Assembly: GCA_030180135.1 (NCBI GenBank)
Contig: CM058232.1
Coordinates: forward strand, 91,872,630 to 91,936,629
DNA from: Orychophragmus violaceus
Taxonomy: Eukaryota; Streptophyta; Magnoliopsida; Brassicales; Brassicaceae
Direction: 5' to 3'
DNA length: 64,000 nucleotides
Shown here: positions 44,130 to 54,832 of the stretch, in pieces
How positions within the stretch are numbered: position 1 is the stretch's first letter
How the letters are laid out: each line of letters starts with the position of its first letter
Notes under the pieces: generated by a model
Told to the model about the DNA's origin: nothing
The model's database searches: none
Seen by the model: the letters and a program-made list of their open reading frames with translations, nothing else
Made by a program: the position numbers and the translations under genes

Positions 44130-45495
44130 AAAACCTTGCGCGTCCGGTCAAGCTATTGACCTTAAACAAGCGCTGGGTGGGAGGCAACCCACCATTAGGT
44201 ACTGGTGTTTTTCTTTTTAATTTTTGGTGTTTTTGTTAGGATTTTACGTTTGTTTTTGTTTCTGGTGCAGTCATGTTTGCAGGTCTCGGATTAAATCGCA
44301 GTGCAGCGATCGATGCATTTCTACATCGATCGTCACAACACGAAAGGAATCGCATTGCAGCGATCGTTGCGGTCCTGAGCAACGATCGACCATACACGAA
44401 AGTCGCCAAGTAACGGTCGATGCATCTAATGCACCGATCGATGCATGAGCGACAGAGGTAACCCGACAGACATAAACTCACCTTTTCAATTTATTTTATT
44501 TTCTTTTTACCGATCCTTCGCTGGACACTACTGGGGACAGTGTGTCTTAAGTGTGGGGGAGGTGCTACTGGCGTTTATCTTTCTGTTTTCTTAAGAGTCA
44601 GTCCGTTTTTCAAAATTTTTTGTTTTATTGAGTCAAAATTGTTTAAGTAAGAAACCATGATTTTCGGAGAAGATTTACAAAACTTGCAGGAACTTAAGTA
44701 ACCATTGGGATGAAGTTGCAGGATCTATCTCTGACTATTAGAAAACCCCATCACAGATCAACCTACTGGGAACACCCATATCACTTCAGGTATCAGAGGA
44801 TCTTTTACTGACTTCACCCCTAATACTGACTTAGATTTCTCACCTAAGGGCTTGGTATACTTTATGTCGGATTCCCTGTTAGTTCTGACACAGCCTGTAA
44901 ACCTGTCCTATTTAGTTCCCTTCTCCCCTTCTATAAAGTAAAAAAAAAAAATAATAATAATAAACTGAGGATGAGTTAGTAACTCCGAAGTGGTCATGGG
45001 AAGGGTAGCAAACACTATTTTCTCTCATGTGATCCATGGAATGTGTCCAAAGTACACCCCATAACGGGAAGAACACTGATAAAAAAAATAAAATGATACC
45101 CAGTGGGGAAAAATCAGTTGTTAAAGAAGGGAAAGAGAAGAAAGGGACTAGAGAAAGATAGTATGGTGGTCTAGAGCTGATTAGGTAAGAATCCATGTGC
45201 CTTTAGATCGATACTCCTTAGGTGAGACCGCACTTAAATACTTGCAGAAGTCAGTAGGGAGAATTTGAATGCTTGAATGTGATTGTGGAGTTTACCTAGG
45301 ACAGTTGCTAAGTGTGGGGGAAGTACATGTTGGTCTTGATATCCTGTGATTGATTCTTTCAGTGGTTTACTAAGGGGAATCTGAGTATTGTAGCTTCTAA
45401 GATGAAATGAGTTTCTGAAGAGTTTTCAAACCTCTTCACCATGTTTTAGTTCTATGTTTTGCTTGAGGGCAAGCAAAGGCTAAGTGTGGGGGAGT
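44130..45495 (+). other. Element H 3' non-coding region
   Basis: Stem-loop at 44177-44192; CGATCG pairs at 44307/44327, 44361/44383 and 44414/44435, the cluster bracketed by CAG/GTCTCGG (about 44279) and GAG/GTAACCC (about 44457); G-rich tracts at about 44548 and 45309; polypurine tract at 45481-45495. No RT or integrase trace and no believable gene. Confidence 0.8.
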
Positions 45496-46701
45496 TGATA
45501 TATCATGGTTTTTACTAGTTTTAGGCCATGATATAGATGTGTTTTAGTGTCTTTTGTCTTTGTTTAGAGTCTTTTACAGGTATAATCAGGTTGGGAGCTA
45601 AATTGGAGATTATGGAGCATTTTGGAGATTTTTGGAGTGATTGGCCGAGAGATAGAGTTCACTGTCCGAGACAGAGAAAGGTGTCGATCGTTGCACTCTA
45701 GCAACGATCGTTGCACCAGCGAGATGGGCCAAAAACTCGGCGGTTTAGAAGAATCAAGATATTGCACTTTGATCCAGAAGTTCCTGATATTTACAAAGAA
45801 GCCCCTGGCCGAGATTATGCCTATATAATAGAGTTTTTAGAGTTTTTATTAAAAAAAAAAAGGGAACTTCATAATTAAGAGCAGAGGATTTTTAGAGCTT
45901 TTGGGGCTGATCTGAACCTGATTCATCATCTGTATTTGGAGAAGATTTCGAACCCCTTTTACTCTTATTCTTTTATGCAATTTACTTATCATATGATCAT
46001 GTTTTCATTATCTATGTCTGAGTAGATTCCTAGTTAGACTTAGGGTTTCTCACATAGGATTTCATGACTTGCTAGACTTGTTCAATTTCAGTTAAGGATT
46101 CAAACTATATCTGTTCTTCAATTTAATTGTGCTTAAAGCTAGTTCTAACCTGATCAATTAGAATCTAGATCTTAGGTTGCTAAATACGTCACGGAAGTGG
46201 GGTTTAGGAATCTGAACTAATTAAATTGGGCAATTAAACTTTGCGCAAACGAAAGTTTGGTTTAGGATAATTGTGAACATATCAAACTTGAGCCTATTGC
46301 TAGTTTAATCTGTTAGTTCTCGCAAACGGAAGTTTGGTTTGCTGCACTTAGACTTAGAGAATTATCGCAAAGGAATTTGGTTAATTCTATATCTGTGTTT
46401 TGAGTTCTAGAACTGTGCTTAATTAGATCCTTGCTGAATGAACTGTCTGCTAGTCTGATTTCCTGAGAATACCCTAGGTTTGACGCTTTTAATTACTTGC
46501 TTTCACAACCAATAATCTCTGCTACTGATTTACTTTCTTGCACTACTTTCAATACAATCACATTGCTTATTTCTAGTATTCATTCCCTACGGTTTGATTC
46601 TCTTGAGACCAAGTGTCCCTGTGGATTCGATAACCCTATATACTACTTTGACATTGCTGTACACTTGCAGTTTAGTATAGGGATTAATTCTTGACCTATC
46701 A
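45496..46701 (+). repeat. Element H 3' LTR
   Basis: This is 1206 bp and almost identical to 40102-41306. A CGATCG pair is at 45685/45705. TTGAC follows at 46702-46706. Confidence 0.94.
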
Positions 46702-47490
46702 TTGACCACTACGGGATTCGCAAGCCAGTCGGGGTACTTGATCTCTCTGATCGATCCGATTTTTAGTAACCGATCGACCTCGTCGTTGACGGCTTGAGCT
46801 CGTTCCAGGCCTAGTTTCGACGTTTTTGTCTTACCGGTTTGTAGGTTGGGTCGACATTCAGCTCGTGGCTAGTTAAGTCGATGTTGATCCCTTTCATGTC
46901 TGCTGAAGACCAGGCAAAGGAGTTGACGTTCTGTTTAAGAAAAGAGACCAATTCATTTTTTACTGTCTCTGATAGGTCGATTCCAATGCCAACAAGTCTT
47001 TCGGGATGATCATCGTCTATGCAAACTTGGGTTGTGAGGTCCTTTGGGGGTCGTATTTGACTTGGGTCGTTCAACCTTTTGGTCTGCATGGTGGCGAGCT
47101 CCTCCTCTTTCCGTAATTGCTATGCGGGGGATTTCTCAATCTCCTTGTATCCGTTCATGTAGCAATGGCGGGAAATCTTTTGACTTCCGTAAACGGTTTT
47201 TACTCATTTGGGAGTTAGAAATTTTACGCATTGATGGTAGGTCGATGGTACCGCTTTCATGTCATATATCCATGGTCGACCTAGAATTGCATTGTAGGAA
47301 GCTGGCCGATCTACTATGACGAACTCTGTCATTCTTCGAACTCCTCCAGCTATTACCGGGGCGAAGCCAAAGCCCATTGAGTATGTTGTTTCGCCAGCAA
47401 ACCCTACCAATGGTGTCTTTTCCTCGACGATCTCGGAGTCGTTGAACTCCATCTTTTTGAACGCATCGTAAAAGAGGACATCCACCGAAC
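46702..47490 (-). pseudogene. Element T protease end and RT start
   Basis: On the minus strand, 47485-47204 carries the protease after its active site (VLFYDAFKKMEFND, then YNAILGRPWIYDMKAVPSTYH). After a frame change, 47089-46811 carries the start of RT (HPERLVGIGIDLSE, FAWSSADMKGI, SHELNVDPTYKPVRQKRR). One missing A near 46815 then shifts the frame, and the sequence goes on as GLERAQAVNDEVDRLL to the H junction. G interrupts the gene on the upstream side at 47490. Confidence 0.85.
47486..47490. repeat. Target-site duplication of element G (CGAAC, left copy)
   Basis: CGAAC at 47486-47490 is repeated exactly at 54833-54837. Confidence 0.94.
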
Positions 47491-48160
47491 TGTTGGGAAT
47501 GTCCTGAAATCTACCGTACTATCTCTAGAAAGTATGATAAGTGTCGAGATCAGACATAAGTCATAAATACTGGGTGATCATGATGGCTTGCTAGAGTCCG
47601 CTCATGATCTATAAGTTTAGGACTTATTACCAGTATTGTATGATCCCGAAGGGTCACACACCATAGCTAACGGGAAAGTTAAATGGAAATAATACGGTAA
47701 GATGCAACGGCATTTACCGTATTGGATCAGAGTTTTGGGCCAGACAAAATACAGGCTTTTTGTCTGATTTGTGTTTTGGGCCCAAAAGATTAATGAGCCA
47801 TTAGTCTAATGACTTGGGCCCATTAATCAGATATAAGAGAATGAGAAAACCCTAAGGAAGCCAAGCTTCCTGCGATTTTCTTCCTCTGGCCGCGAGCCTC
47901 TCTCTCTCTTATCTCTCTCTCTGATTTTCCACATCTTTGGTCTAGCAGCCGTCCCTTGCTTGTAAGAGTGTGGATACTTGAGGAGGAGCCGATTCTCATC
48001 AGCTCTAATCTGATCTTGTCATTACCACCAATCACTCCGCTGCAAAAGGTAAAGATCAGGTTGGTTTTATGATTCGTTTTGCAAGAACCTAGATCTGTTA
48101 AGATTATGTGTTAGGTTGCAATCTGGGAATTGAACCTTTGAAAACACCCATAATCCTTCA
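47491..48160 (+). repeat. Element G 5' LTR
   Basis: The LTR runs from TGTTGGGAATG to AATCCTTCA. CT-rich stretches (about 47890-47930) lie in the probable 5' untranslated region. A splice-donor-like AAG/GTAAAG is at 48049. The primer site TGGTATCAGAGC is at 48162-48173. Confidence 0.94.
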
Positions 48161-48173
48161 GTGGTATCAGAGC

Positions 48174-49881
48174 ACAGGTTTTGGTTTCTTGTGAAATTGG
48201 ATCATAGGTTGTTTAATAGTTTTGAATCAATTGAGAATTGATATTGTTTAAAATTATTAAAACCTAATCGCAAATTAAAGTGGTCTCGGATCATTTTTTT
48301 TTGATTGCGATTTCTTGCTCACATGAACACACGCCCACGATTATTATTAAAACCCTAACCGCATGTTAATTCGTCGCATGTGTTAAAGCGTGTGTTGATA
48401 ATTGAATGAGATGCTGTGTTGATAATTGAATGTTGTGAGCCGATTATTATTAAAACCTGAATTGGACCGATGTTAATTCGTTGCTTTAACACATGCGATC
48501 GCATGAGTGTTAATAATTGAATAAGACAAATCGCATGTTGGCCGAATGTACATGTTATTAAAAGAATCGATTTTGTTTTTGTCTTCGTGTGTCAATCATA
48601 AAGTCAAAGTCGATTTTGTTTTTGTCTTCGTGTGTCAAGCATAATCGCTTGTTGATTTGAATTGTATATGTCACAAGCATGAAACGAGTTGGATAATTAA
48701 TTTGGAAACCAGTTTTTGTCTTTAGTCAATCTCATGATCGTGTGTTGAATGGCATGAATTGATGAGGAATAAGACAAAAATCGTTTGATTAGCTTATTGA
48801 CATGATCGCTTGTATAAGCAAATTAATTATCATTCGATGGGGATTATTTAGGTCACAATCGAATTTTGAATTTGAAGATATTTTAAAGATCACGATTTGT
48901 TAAAATTGGTTAGCGTGATTTAATGTATGATCATTAATTATTTAATTAATGTATGGTTTAAGCCGTTAACCCAAATCGCGGTTTGCCGGAAATTATTTAA
49001 TACATGGTATTATTTAATTTCTGGTTAAACCGGATTGAAATTCAAAAATTGAATTTTAACCTAAACCGAAGGCTGGTCTAAGTTTGATTTGGTTGGACCA
49101 AATAATTTAGAGCTGGTCTGGTTTAGTAAATAACCGATGGTTTTGATAGTTAATTTGGTCTTGGACCAGAATTAATAAACCGGATCGGTTATGTCAAATT
49201 ATTGGGCCAGCTGGAATTCTATGGTCTTGGGCCAAGAATTGGGCCTATAATTTGTGACCCAACCCAAAATATTTATGAAATATTTAATTTAGAAATTTCT
49301 ATTTTTAGAATATTTCTAAATTTAGAAAGTTTCTAAAATAAGTAAGTTTCCCAAAATAGTAATCTTCTATTTTTGGAAATAAAACTTAAAAATCCTCAAA
49401 AACAATATCAAGCTTGGATGTCTTTCCAATCTTGTCAGCTACTTAACGCTTATTTGATAACAGATATGGCTTACAGTGTGAGGTGTCTGTTTTCGCGTAA
49501 GTAAAGTAGTATATAGTCACTAATTTCATTGGGAGTCCCAGATTTTAGTGATTATTTGGCTGTAAGAGATTGGTTTCCTTGACTGGGCCATCGGGAGTCC
49601 CGGGCCTTGAGACATCTGGTGAGTTTGGGCCTCGGGTCCAATTCACAACCGAGAGTTATTGGTTATAACTAGCTGTGTGTATGCTTACCAAGTAAAGCTA
49701 ATTCTGGGTGACGGCCAGTGGCCCACTTTGGATTTAGCTAAACATGGGTCTCGGAATCATTGTATTCTTATGAGGTTGAACAAAGAAATTTTGAATACAA
49801 TGCGAGTTTTCTTATAAGTTGTTAAGATTGCTCTTTTATGAACTTAATAACTAAAACTCTATTTATCTCTAAATTTCAGCT
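48174..49881 (+). other. Element G leader
   Basis: No gene is seen. A 43-bp tandem duplication lies at about 48567-48645 (TCGATTTTGTTTTTGTCTTC starts each unit). AT-rich degenerate repeats lie at about 49290-49370. The block shared with C and D fills about 49400-49880 and ends in ATTTCAG, 2 nt before the gag ATG. Confidence 0.65.
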
Positions 49882-50772
49882 ATGTCAAGCACAAACAATC
49901 AAAACACTTTCTCGATCCGGTATGTCCTTGAGATGGACAAACTGAACGGATCAAATTTCTTGACTTGGTCGCGGAACCTGAGGCTAGTCCTCAGGCAGGA
50001 GAGAAAGGACTATGTCCTTGAGAGAGCTCTCCCAGTGAGGATCGGGTCCAATGCCTCTCATGCAGTATATGATGCTTGGAATAAGCATTATAATGATGCG
50101 GTAGATGTGCGTGGTCTGATATTGGCTACCATGGACTCAAATTTGCTGAAGCAATATGAGAACATGGAGTCGCCAATGGAGATGATCAGCAGCCTGAAAT
50201 TGAAATTTCAGGAGCAGGTAAGAGTGGAGAGATACCAGTTGGTTAAATCTCTCACTAGCTGCAAGCTACCAAATGATCATCCAGTAAGTCCTCATGTCAG
50301 TAAAATGATGGGTTACATTGATAACCTGAGGAAACTGGATTATCCAGTTAGCCAGGAATTGGCAACTGAGATCATTCTGCAGTCACTGCCGTCAAGCTAT
50401 GATGAGTTCGTAAGGAACTATATCAAGAAAGGCTTAACAAAGACGTTGACTGAACTGCATGATATGCTCAAGACAGTTAAGCCAAACGTGAAGAGTACCC
50501 TGTACAATCTCATGAATGAGAAGGGTAGGTTTACTAAACCCAATGCTGACAAGGGTGAAGACAAAGTTGTCCAGATTTTGAATCATGGCAAGCGTGTGTC
50601 TTCTGAGCCCGAGTCAGATACCTCTTACGTTGGTAAGTGCTGCTACTGTAAAGAGACTGGGCATTGGAAGAGAGATTGCATTAAATTCATGGAAGATTAT
50701 GAGGAGTTGAAGTTGATGTATGAAACTACTTCCTCAGGTATTCATGTTATTACTTCAAGTTATACCTTATAG
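49882..50772 (+). CDS. Element G Gag with CCHC knuckle
   Basis: This is a 296-aa copia Gag, close to D's (MSSTNNQNTFSIRYVLEMDK). It has the UBN2-type Gag region and a CCHC knuckle (CCYCKETGHWKRDC, near residue 252). It stops with TAG at 50770-50772 just before the protease motif, which survives only out of frame (about 50773-50800). With pol dead, Gag is the only protein this element can make. That it stays open in both D and G suggests that Gag has been kept by selection, or that the last active ancestor was recent. Confidence 0.82.
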   Translation: MSSTNNQNTFSIRYVLEMDKLNGSNFLTWSRNLRLVLRQERKDYVLERALPVRIGSNASHAVYDAWNKHYNDAVDVRGLILATMDSNLLKQYENMESPMEMISSLKLKFQEQVRVERYQLVKSLTSCKLPNDHPVSPHVSKMMGYIDNLRKLDYPVSQELATEIILQSLPSSYDEFVRNYIKKGLTKTLTELHDMLKTVKPNVKSTLYNLMNEKGRFTKPNADKGEDKVVQILNHGKRVSSEPESDTSYVGKCCYCKETGHWKRDCIKFMEDYEELKLMYETTSSGIHVITSSYTL

Positions 50773-53280
50773 GTATTGATACTAGTTGCGGCACTGATAT
50801 TTGTTATAATATGCAGAGCCTGAGCAACAGTAAAACGTTGAAGGAAGGGCAAGTGGAACTGCGTGTCTGGAAGGAGCTTGGGATGCTGCCTCAGCCGTAG
50901 GGTTTTCACTTATAGATCCCTTTGAGGCTTGGTTTAGTATTAAGTAATTGCTACAATGTACCTGCTTTAAGCAGAGTTGTTTTTCATTTTCTTGTAAAGA
51001 ATTTGAATGTTTTTCATTTTGATAAAGACAAGTTTTGTTCTTTTGATCTTAATGAAATGTTAATTGTAGCACCCTATTCAAGGAATGGGTTTTATATCTT
51101 AAACCAAAGAGTGCCTAAATGTAACATAAATACCGAATTGGTTTAAATCTGATGAATTAAACCTGATTTTTCTTGGCATAAATGTTTTGGTCAAAGAGTA
51201 AGTCGGATTCAGAAACCCCATAGTTATGGACTTTTGGGCTCATTTGATCGGATATCTTATGAGACTTGAATTCTGCTTACTGGACCAAAAAGACAAAAGG
51301 CCCATCTTAGCCGAGCTAGAGAAAGGCCCAAAGGCTTATTGGACCTTGAACATACTCATGTATGTGGCCCGATGAGCAGCAATGCCAGAGAAAAATTTCC
51401 TGTACTTCATTATCTTTACTGATTACTTCAGTGAGTATGACTGTGTTCATTTGATGAGACACGAGTCGGAATTCTTTGATATGATCGAAAGAATCCAGAA
51501 TGAGGTATAGAATCTGAGTGACAAGAGTATTGAGACTCTGGATTAGATCACGAGTGAAAATACTTAAGTCATTGATGGTGTGATCATCTGAATGAGTGTG
51601 AAGTCGCTTCACAGCTCATTTCTCCTGAAAACCTTGAGGTGTTTCTGTGAGAAAGAATCAGATCTTATTAGAAATGATTAAAGATGAGTCACACGAATCT
51701 TCCATGATATTCTTTAAGAATAACGCTCTAGAAATATCTAAGTTTACGCTGAAATAGTTCCACCAATATCAGTTGAAAGACACCACGTAAATGTGGATTG
51801 GAAATGATCCAAATTCGTCTTTACTGAGTATTTGTAGTTGTGCTACTTCGCTGGTTGTCCTAGGGAAACCAAGGCTTGTTACTTTTACGTCCATTCTGTT
51901 TTCTAAGAAGGGAAGTTACTTTCCAAGAAGAACAGTGGGAGTAAAAGTGTAACTCGAAGAAATTCGAGAAATACAGGAGGCTGCTCAACCTGTTGAGGAA
52001 GAGCAGCGGATGGATTTACAGATTTCTGTAGAATCTACACCTGTAGAGCCTGAAGTTCGCAGATCAGAATGAATCAGTCACTAATCCGAGAGTGATTTCT
52101 CGTCATTAGTTGAACCTGATGATCATTGAAAGTTGCCATGATCTGATGATCATTGAAAGTGACGAACCTGCGAAATTCACAAAAGCGAAAGTGAGCCCGG
52201 ACTCCGAAAAATTACACTATGTGTAAGTTAGCTTCATTGATCCATTCATGGATGGAAGCAAACATCTCGGAGTTGGAATCTTCGTTCTGTTGAAGTAGTC
52301 AAGGTTTTGACTTGAACAGGAACGAAGTGGAACTGTGCGTTTACTAAAAGATAAGTGGGAGCAATGTTGCATTTCTCATAGTGTATGTCGATGACATACT
52401 GATTCTCGGAAATAACGTCCCAATGCTGCAGTCGGTAAAGGACTGGCTTGGGAGTTGGTTTTATGATTGACATGGGTAAAGCCACGTAGTTCTTGGATTT
52501 TGGATCTAAAGATAGAGATCCAAAAGAGCTGGTAGGACAAAGTCAGGATTCTTAAATTGACAAAGTCCTACACGTTTTCAGCATTCCAAGAAGGGTTTTA
52601 TGCCAATGTCACATGGCATTACGTTAAGCAAAATACAGTGTCCTACGATAACTGCTGAGCTTAAATGCATGGATGAGATTCCATATGCGTCGGCAATTGG
52701 ATCTATCATGTATGCCATGAAACGTACTTGTTTGATGATGTTTTAATGTTAAGCAAGACAAGTAAAGACCAGTCAAATCCAGCAAAGAATCACTGGATTG
52801 CCGTAAAGAATATCCTAAAGTATTTGAGGAATACTAAGGATAAATTCTTGATTTACGGAGAAAGTGAGGTGCTACAAGTCGATAGAGTCTGAAAGGCAAG
52901 TTTCCAATAGACAAAGATAATTCCCGGTCACAGTCCGGCTATATCTTGTGTCTGACTGGCGGTGCAAGGCACTGTTGCTGACTCCATGACTTAAGCTGAA
53001 CATTTCGCAGCTTGAGAAGCGGCGAAAGAGGTTGTTTGGAAAGAAGAGTTCATCACTGAACTTGATGTGATTCCCAGCATAGATGAGACTAGCTGCACAT
53101 CAGAGGTCCAAACACCTTGAGGGTAGGTATAACCTATTCCGTGAGATAAATGACAGAGGTGTTAAGTAGATTAGCAAGTTTCATCGAATGAGAACGTTGC
53201 TAATCTATCAACGAAGCCACTCCTTATGCCTAAGCACGAGTCGCGGACTGTAGCTGTAGGATGAGTGAAATTAAGATGTA
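50773..53280 (+). pseudogene. Element G pol remnant
   Basis: This is the same degenerate pol as in D, nearly collinear: pre-integrase traces near 50940-51150, integrase near 51390-51550 (FIIFTDYFSEYD), the RT deletion near 52195, YVDDILILGN near 52388, and RNase H traces near 52920-53240. Many stops and frameshifts coincide with those of D; a few are private to each copy. Confidence 0.85.
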
Positions 53281-54162
53281 GTCTTAATTTCAGTGGGAGT
53301 TTGTAAAGGGCTTTACTTAGTTGTTTTGAAAGGTTCATGTAAACATAATATTTTATGTTTATGAAATCTATGATTTCTGGATTATTTTAACTGTGATATA
53401 AAATAATCGTTCCAAAAATGATTCATGTCATTATATATGGGTTATCGAAGTACATGAGTTGACTTGATCCTGAAACCCCATATTTAACGAAGTGACATAA
53501 ATCATAGTGTCCATGGTCGAAGGTTGTTGAATTGGAACACCAACAACCACTTGAGACTAGATTGTGTTGAGACTTATGACCAAGTTTCGAGGGGTCATAG
53601 ATGCGCGGCATCAAAGTCGACACATAGGTATATGTAGGGGAACATATGACCGGACATGGCCCGCTGATGAGAACTCTACAAGATATTAATATCTGTGTCA
53701 TAAGAGGTTCTCATATACGACTATAGAGTATAGTCCTTAGACCTGAGTTCGCATGCATGTGGCTGCACATGGAGTAATGCGCTTTGATCATTGTCTAACG
53801 CTGTTTCGTAACTGGGAGCTATACGGACCTTGGTTGGGTGTATTATGAATTGTGTAGTTCATAGTGATGGAACAAGATGGGATTTGTCCCTGCCGTTTAA
53901 CGGAGGTAATATCTCTAGGCCAATCGGATATTTGATAGCTGGTAAGAGAATGGCCATTCCCAAACGGACTTGCCCAAGTCGTTTGAATTGTCAGTATCAA
54001 ATCTGGTCCGATAAACATGGTCTGGCTATATAAGGATGACACGCATCTTGCCTTATGCCAGATCGAGATATTGAGACAAAAGGATTAGGGAATGTAGGAT
54101 TCCAGTACAATCGGAAGATTGTTGGGAATGTCCTTTGTAGAATTCCAGTACAAGTGGGAGAT
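53281..54162 (+). other. Element G 3' non-coding region with duplicated polypurine tract
   Basis: No gene is seen. The end is unusual: a polypurine tract and the first bases of the LTR (about 54100-54135) are followed by a second polypurine tract (about 54140-54162) and then the true LTR start at 54163. The first copy has CAATCGGAAGAT where the second has CAAGTGGGAGAT. Confidence 0.8.
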
Positions 54163-54832
54163 TGTTGGGAATGTCCTGAAATCTACCGTACTATCTCTAG
54201 AAAGTATGATAAGTGTCGAGATCAGACATAAGTCATAAATACTGGGTGATCATGATGGCTTGCTAGAGTCCGCTCATGATCTATAAGTTTAGGACTTATT
54301 ACCAGTATTGTATGATCCCGAAGGGTCACACACCATAGCTAACGGGAAAGTTAAATGGAAATAATACGGTAAGATGCAACGGCATTTACCGTATTGGATC
54401 AGAGTTTTGGGCCAGACAAAATACAGGCTTTTTGTCTGATTTGTGTTTTGGGCCCAAAAGATTAATGAGCCATTAGTCTAATGACTTGGGCCCATTAATC
54501 AGATATAAGAGAATGAGAAAACCCTAAGGAAGCCAAGCTTCCTGCGATTTTCTTCCTCTGGCCGCGAGCCTCTCTCTCTCTTATCTCTCTCTCTGATTTT
54601 CCACATCTTTGGTCTAGCAGCCGTCCCTTGCTTGTAAGAGTGTGGATACTTGAGGAGGAGCCGATTCTCATCAGCTCTAATCTGATCTTGTCATTACCAC
54701 CAATCACTCCGCTGCAAAAGGTAAAGATCAGGTTGGTTTTATGATTCGTTTTGCAAGAACCTAGATCTGTTAAGATTATGTGTTAGGTTGCAATCTGGGA
54801 ATTGAACCTTTGAAAACACCCATAATCCTTCA
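54163..54832 (+). repeat. Element G 3' LTR
   Basis: This is 670 bp; I found no difference from 47491-48160 by eye. CGAAC follows at 54833-54837. Confidence 0.94.

Larger units (their letters stand above)
40102..46701 (+). mobile_element. Element H: young, intact gag-protease Athila-like retrotransposon in T
   Basis: H is 6600 bp with LTRs of 1205 and 1206 bp that differ at only about two bases plus one A in a run, by eye. It has a perfect TTGAC duplication, a perfect primer site, and one uninterrupted gag-protease ORF. No RT, RNase H or integrase sequence exists anywhere between the ORF and the 3' LTR. It is structurally complete as a non-autonomous element and integrated recently; it needs polymerase and integrase from an element like A. 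Confidence 0.94.
47491..54832 (+). mobile_element. Element G: very young copia with gag and wrecked pol, inserted in T
   Basis: G is 7342 bp with two 670-bp LTRs that look identical, a perfect primer site and an exact CGAAC duplication, so it inserted very recently. Inside, gag is open but pol is full of stops and carries the same RT deletion as D. Since G moved recently with pol already dead, it must have been mobilised in trans. Confidence 0.94.

Noticed and set aside
47823..48035. Minus-strand 70-aa ORF in both G LTRs (also 54495-54707)
   Set aside because: It is identical in the two only because the LTRs are identical; there is no support for coding.
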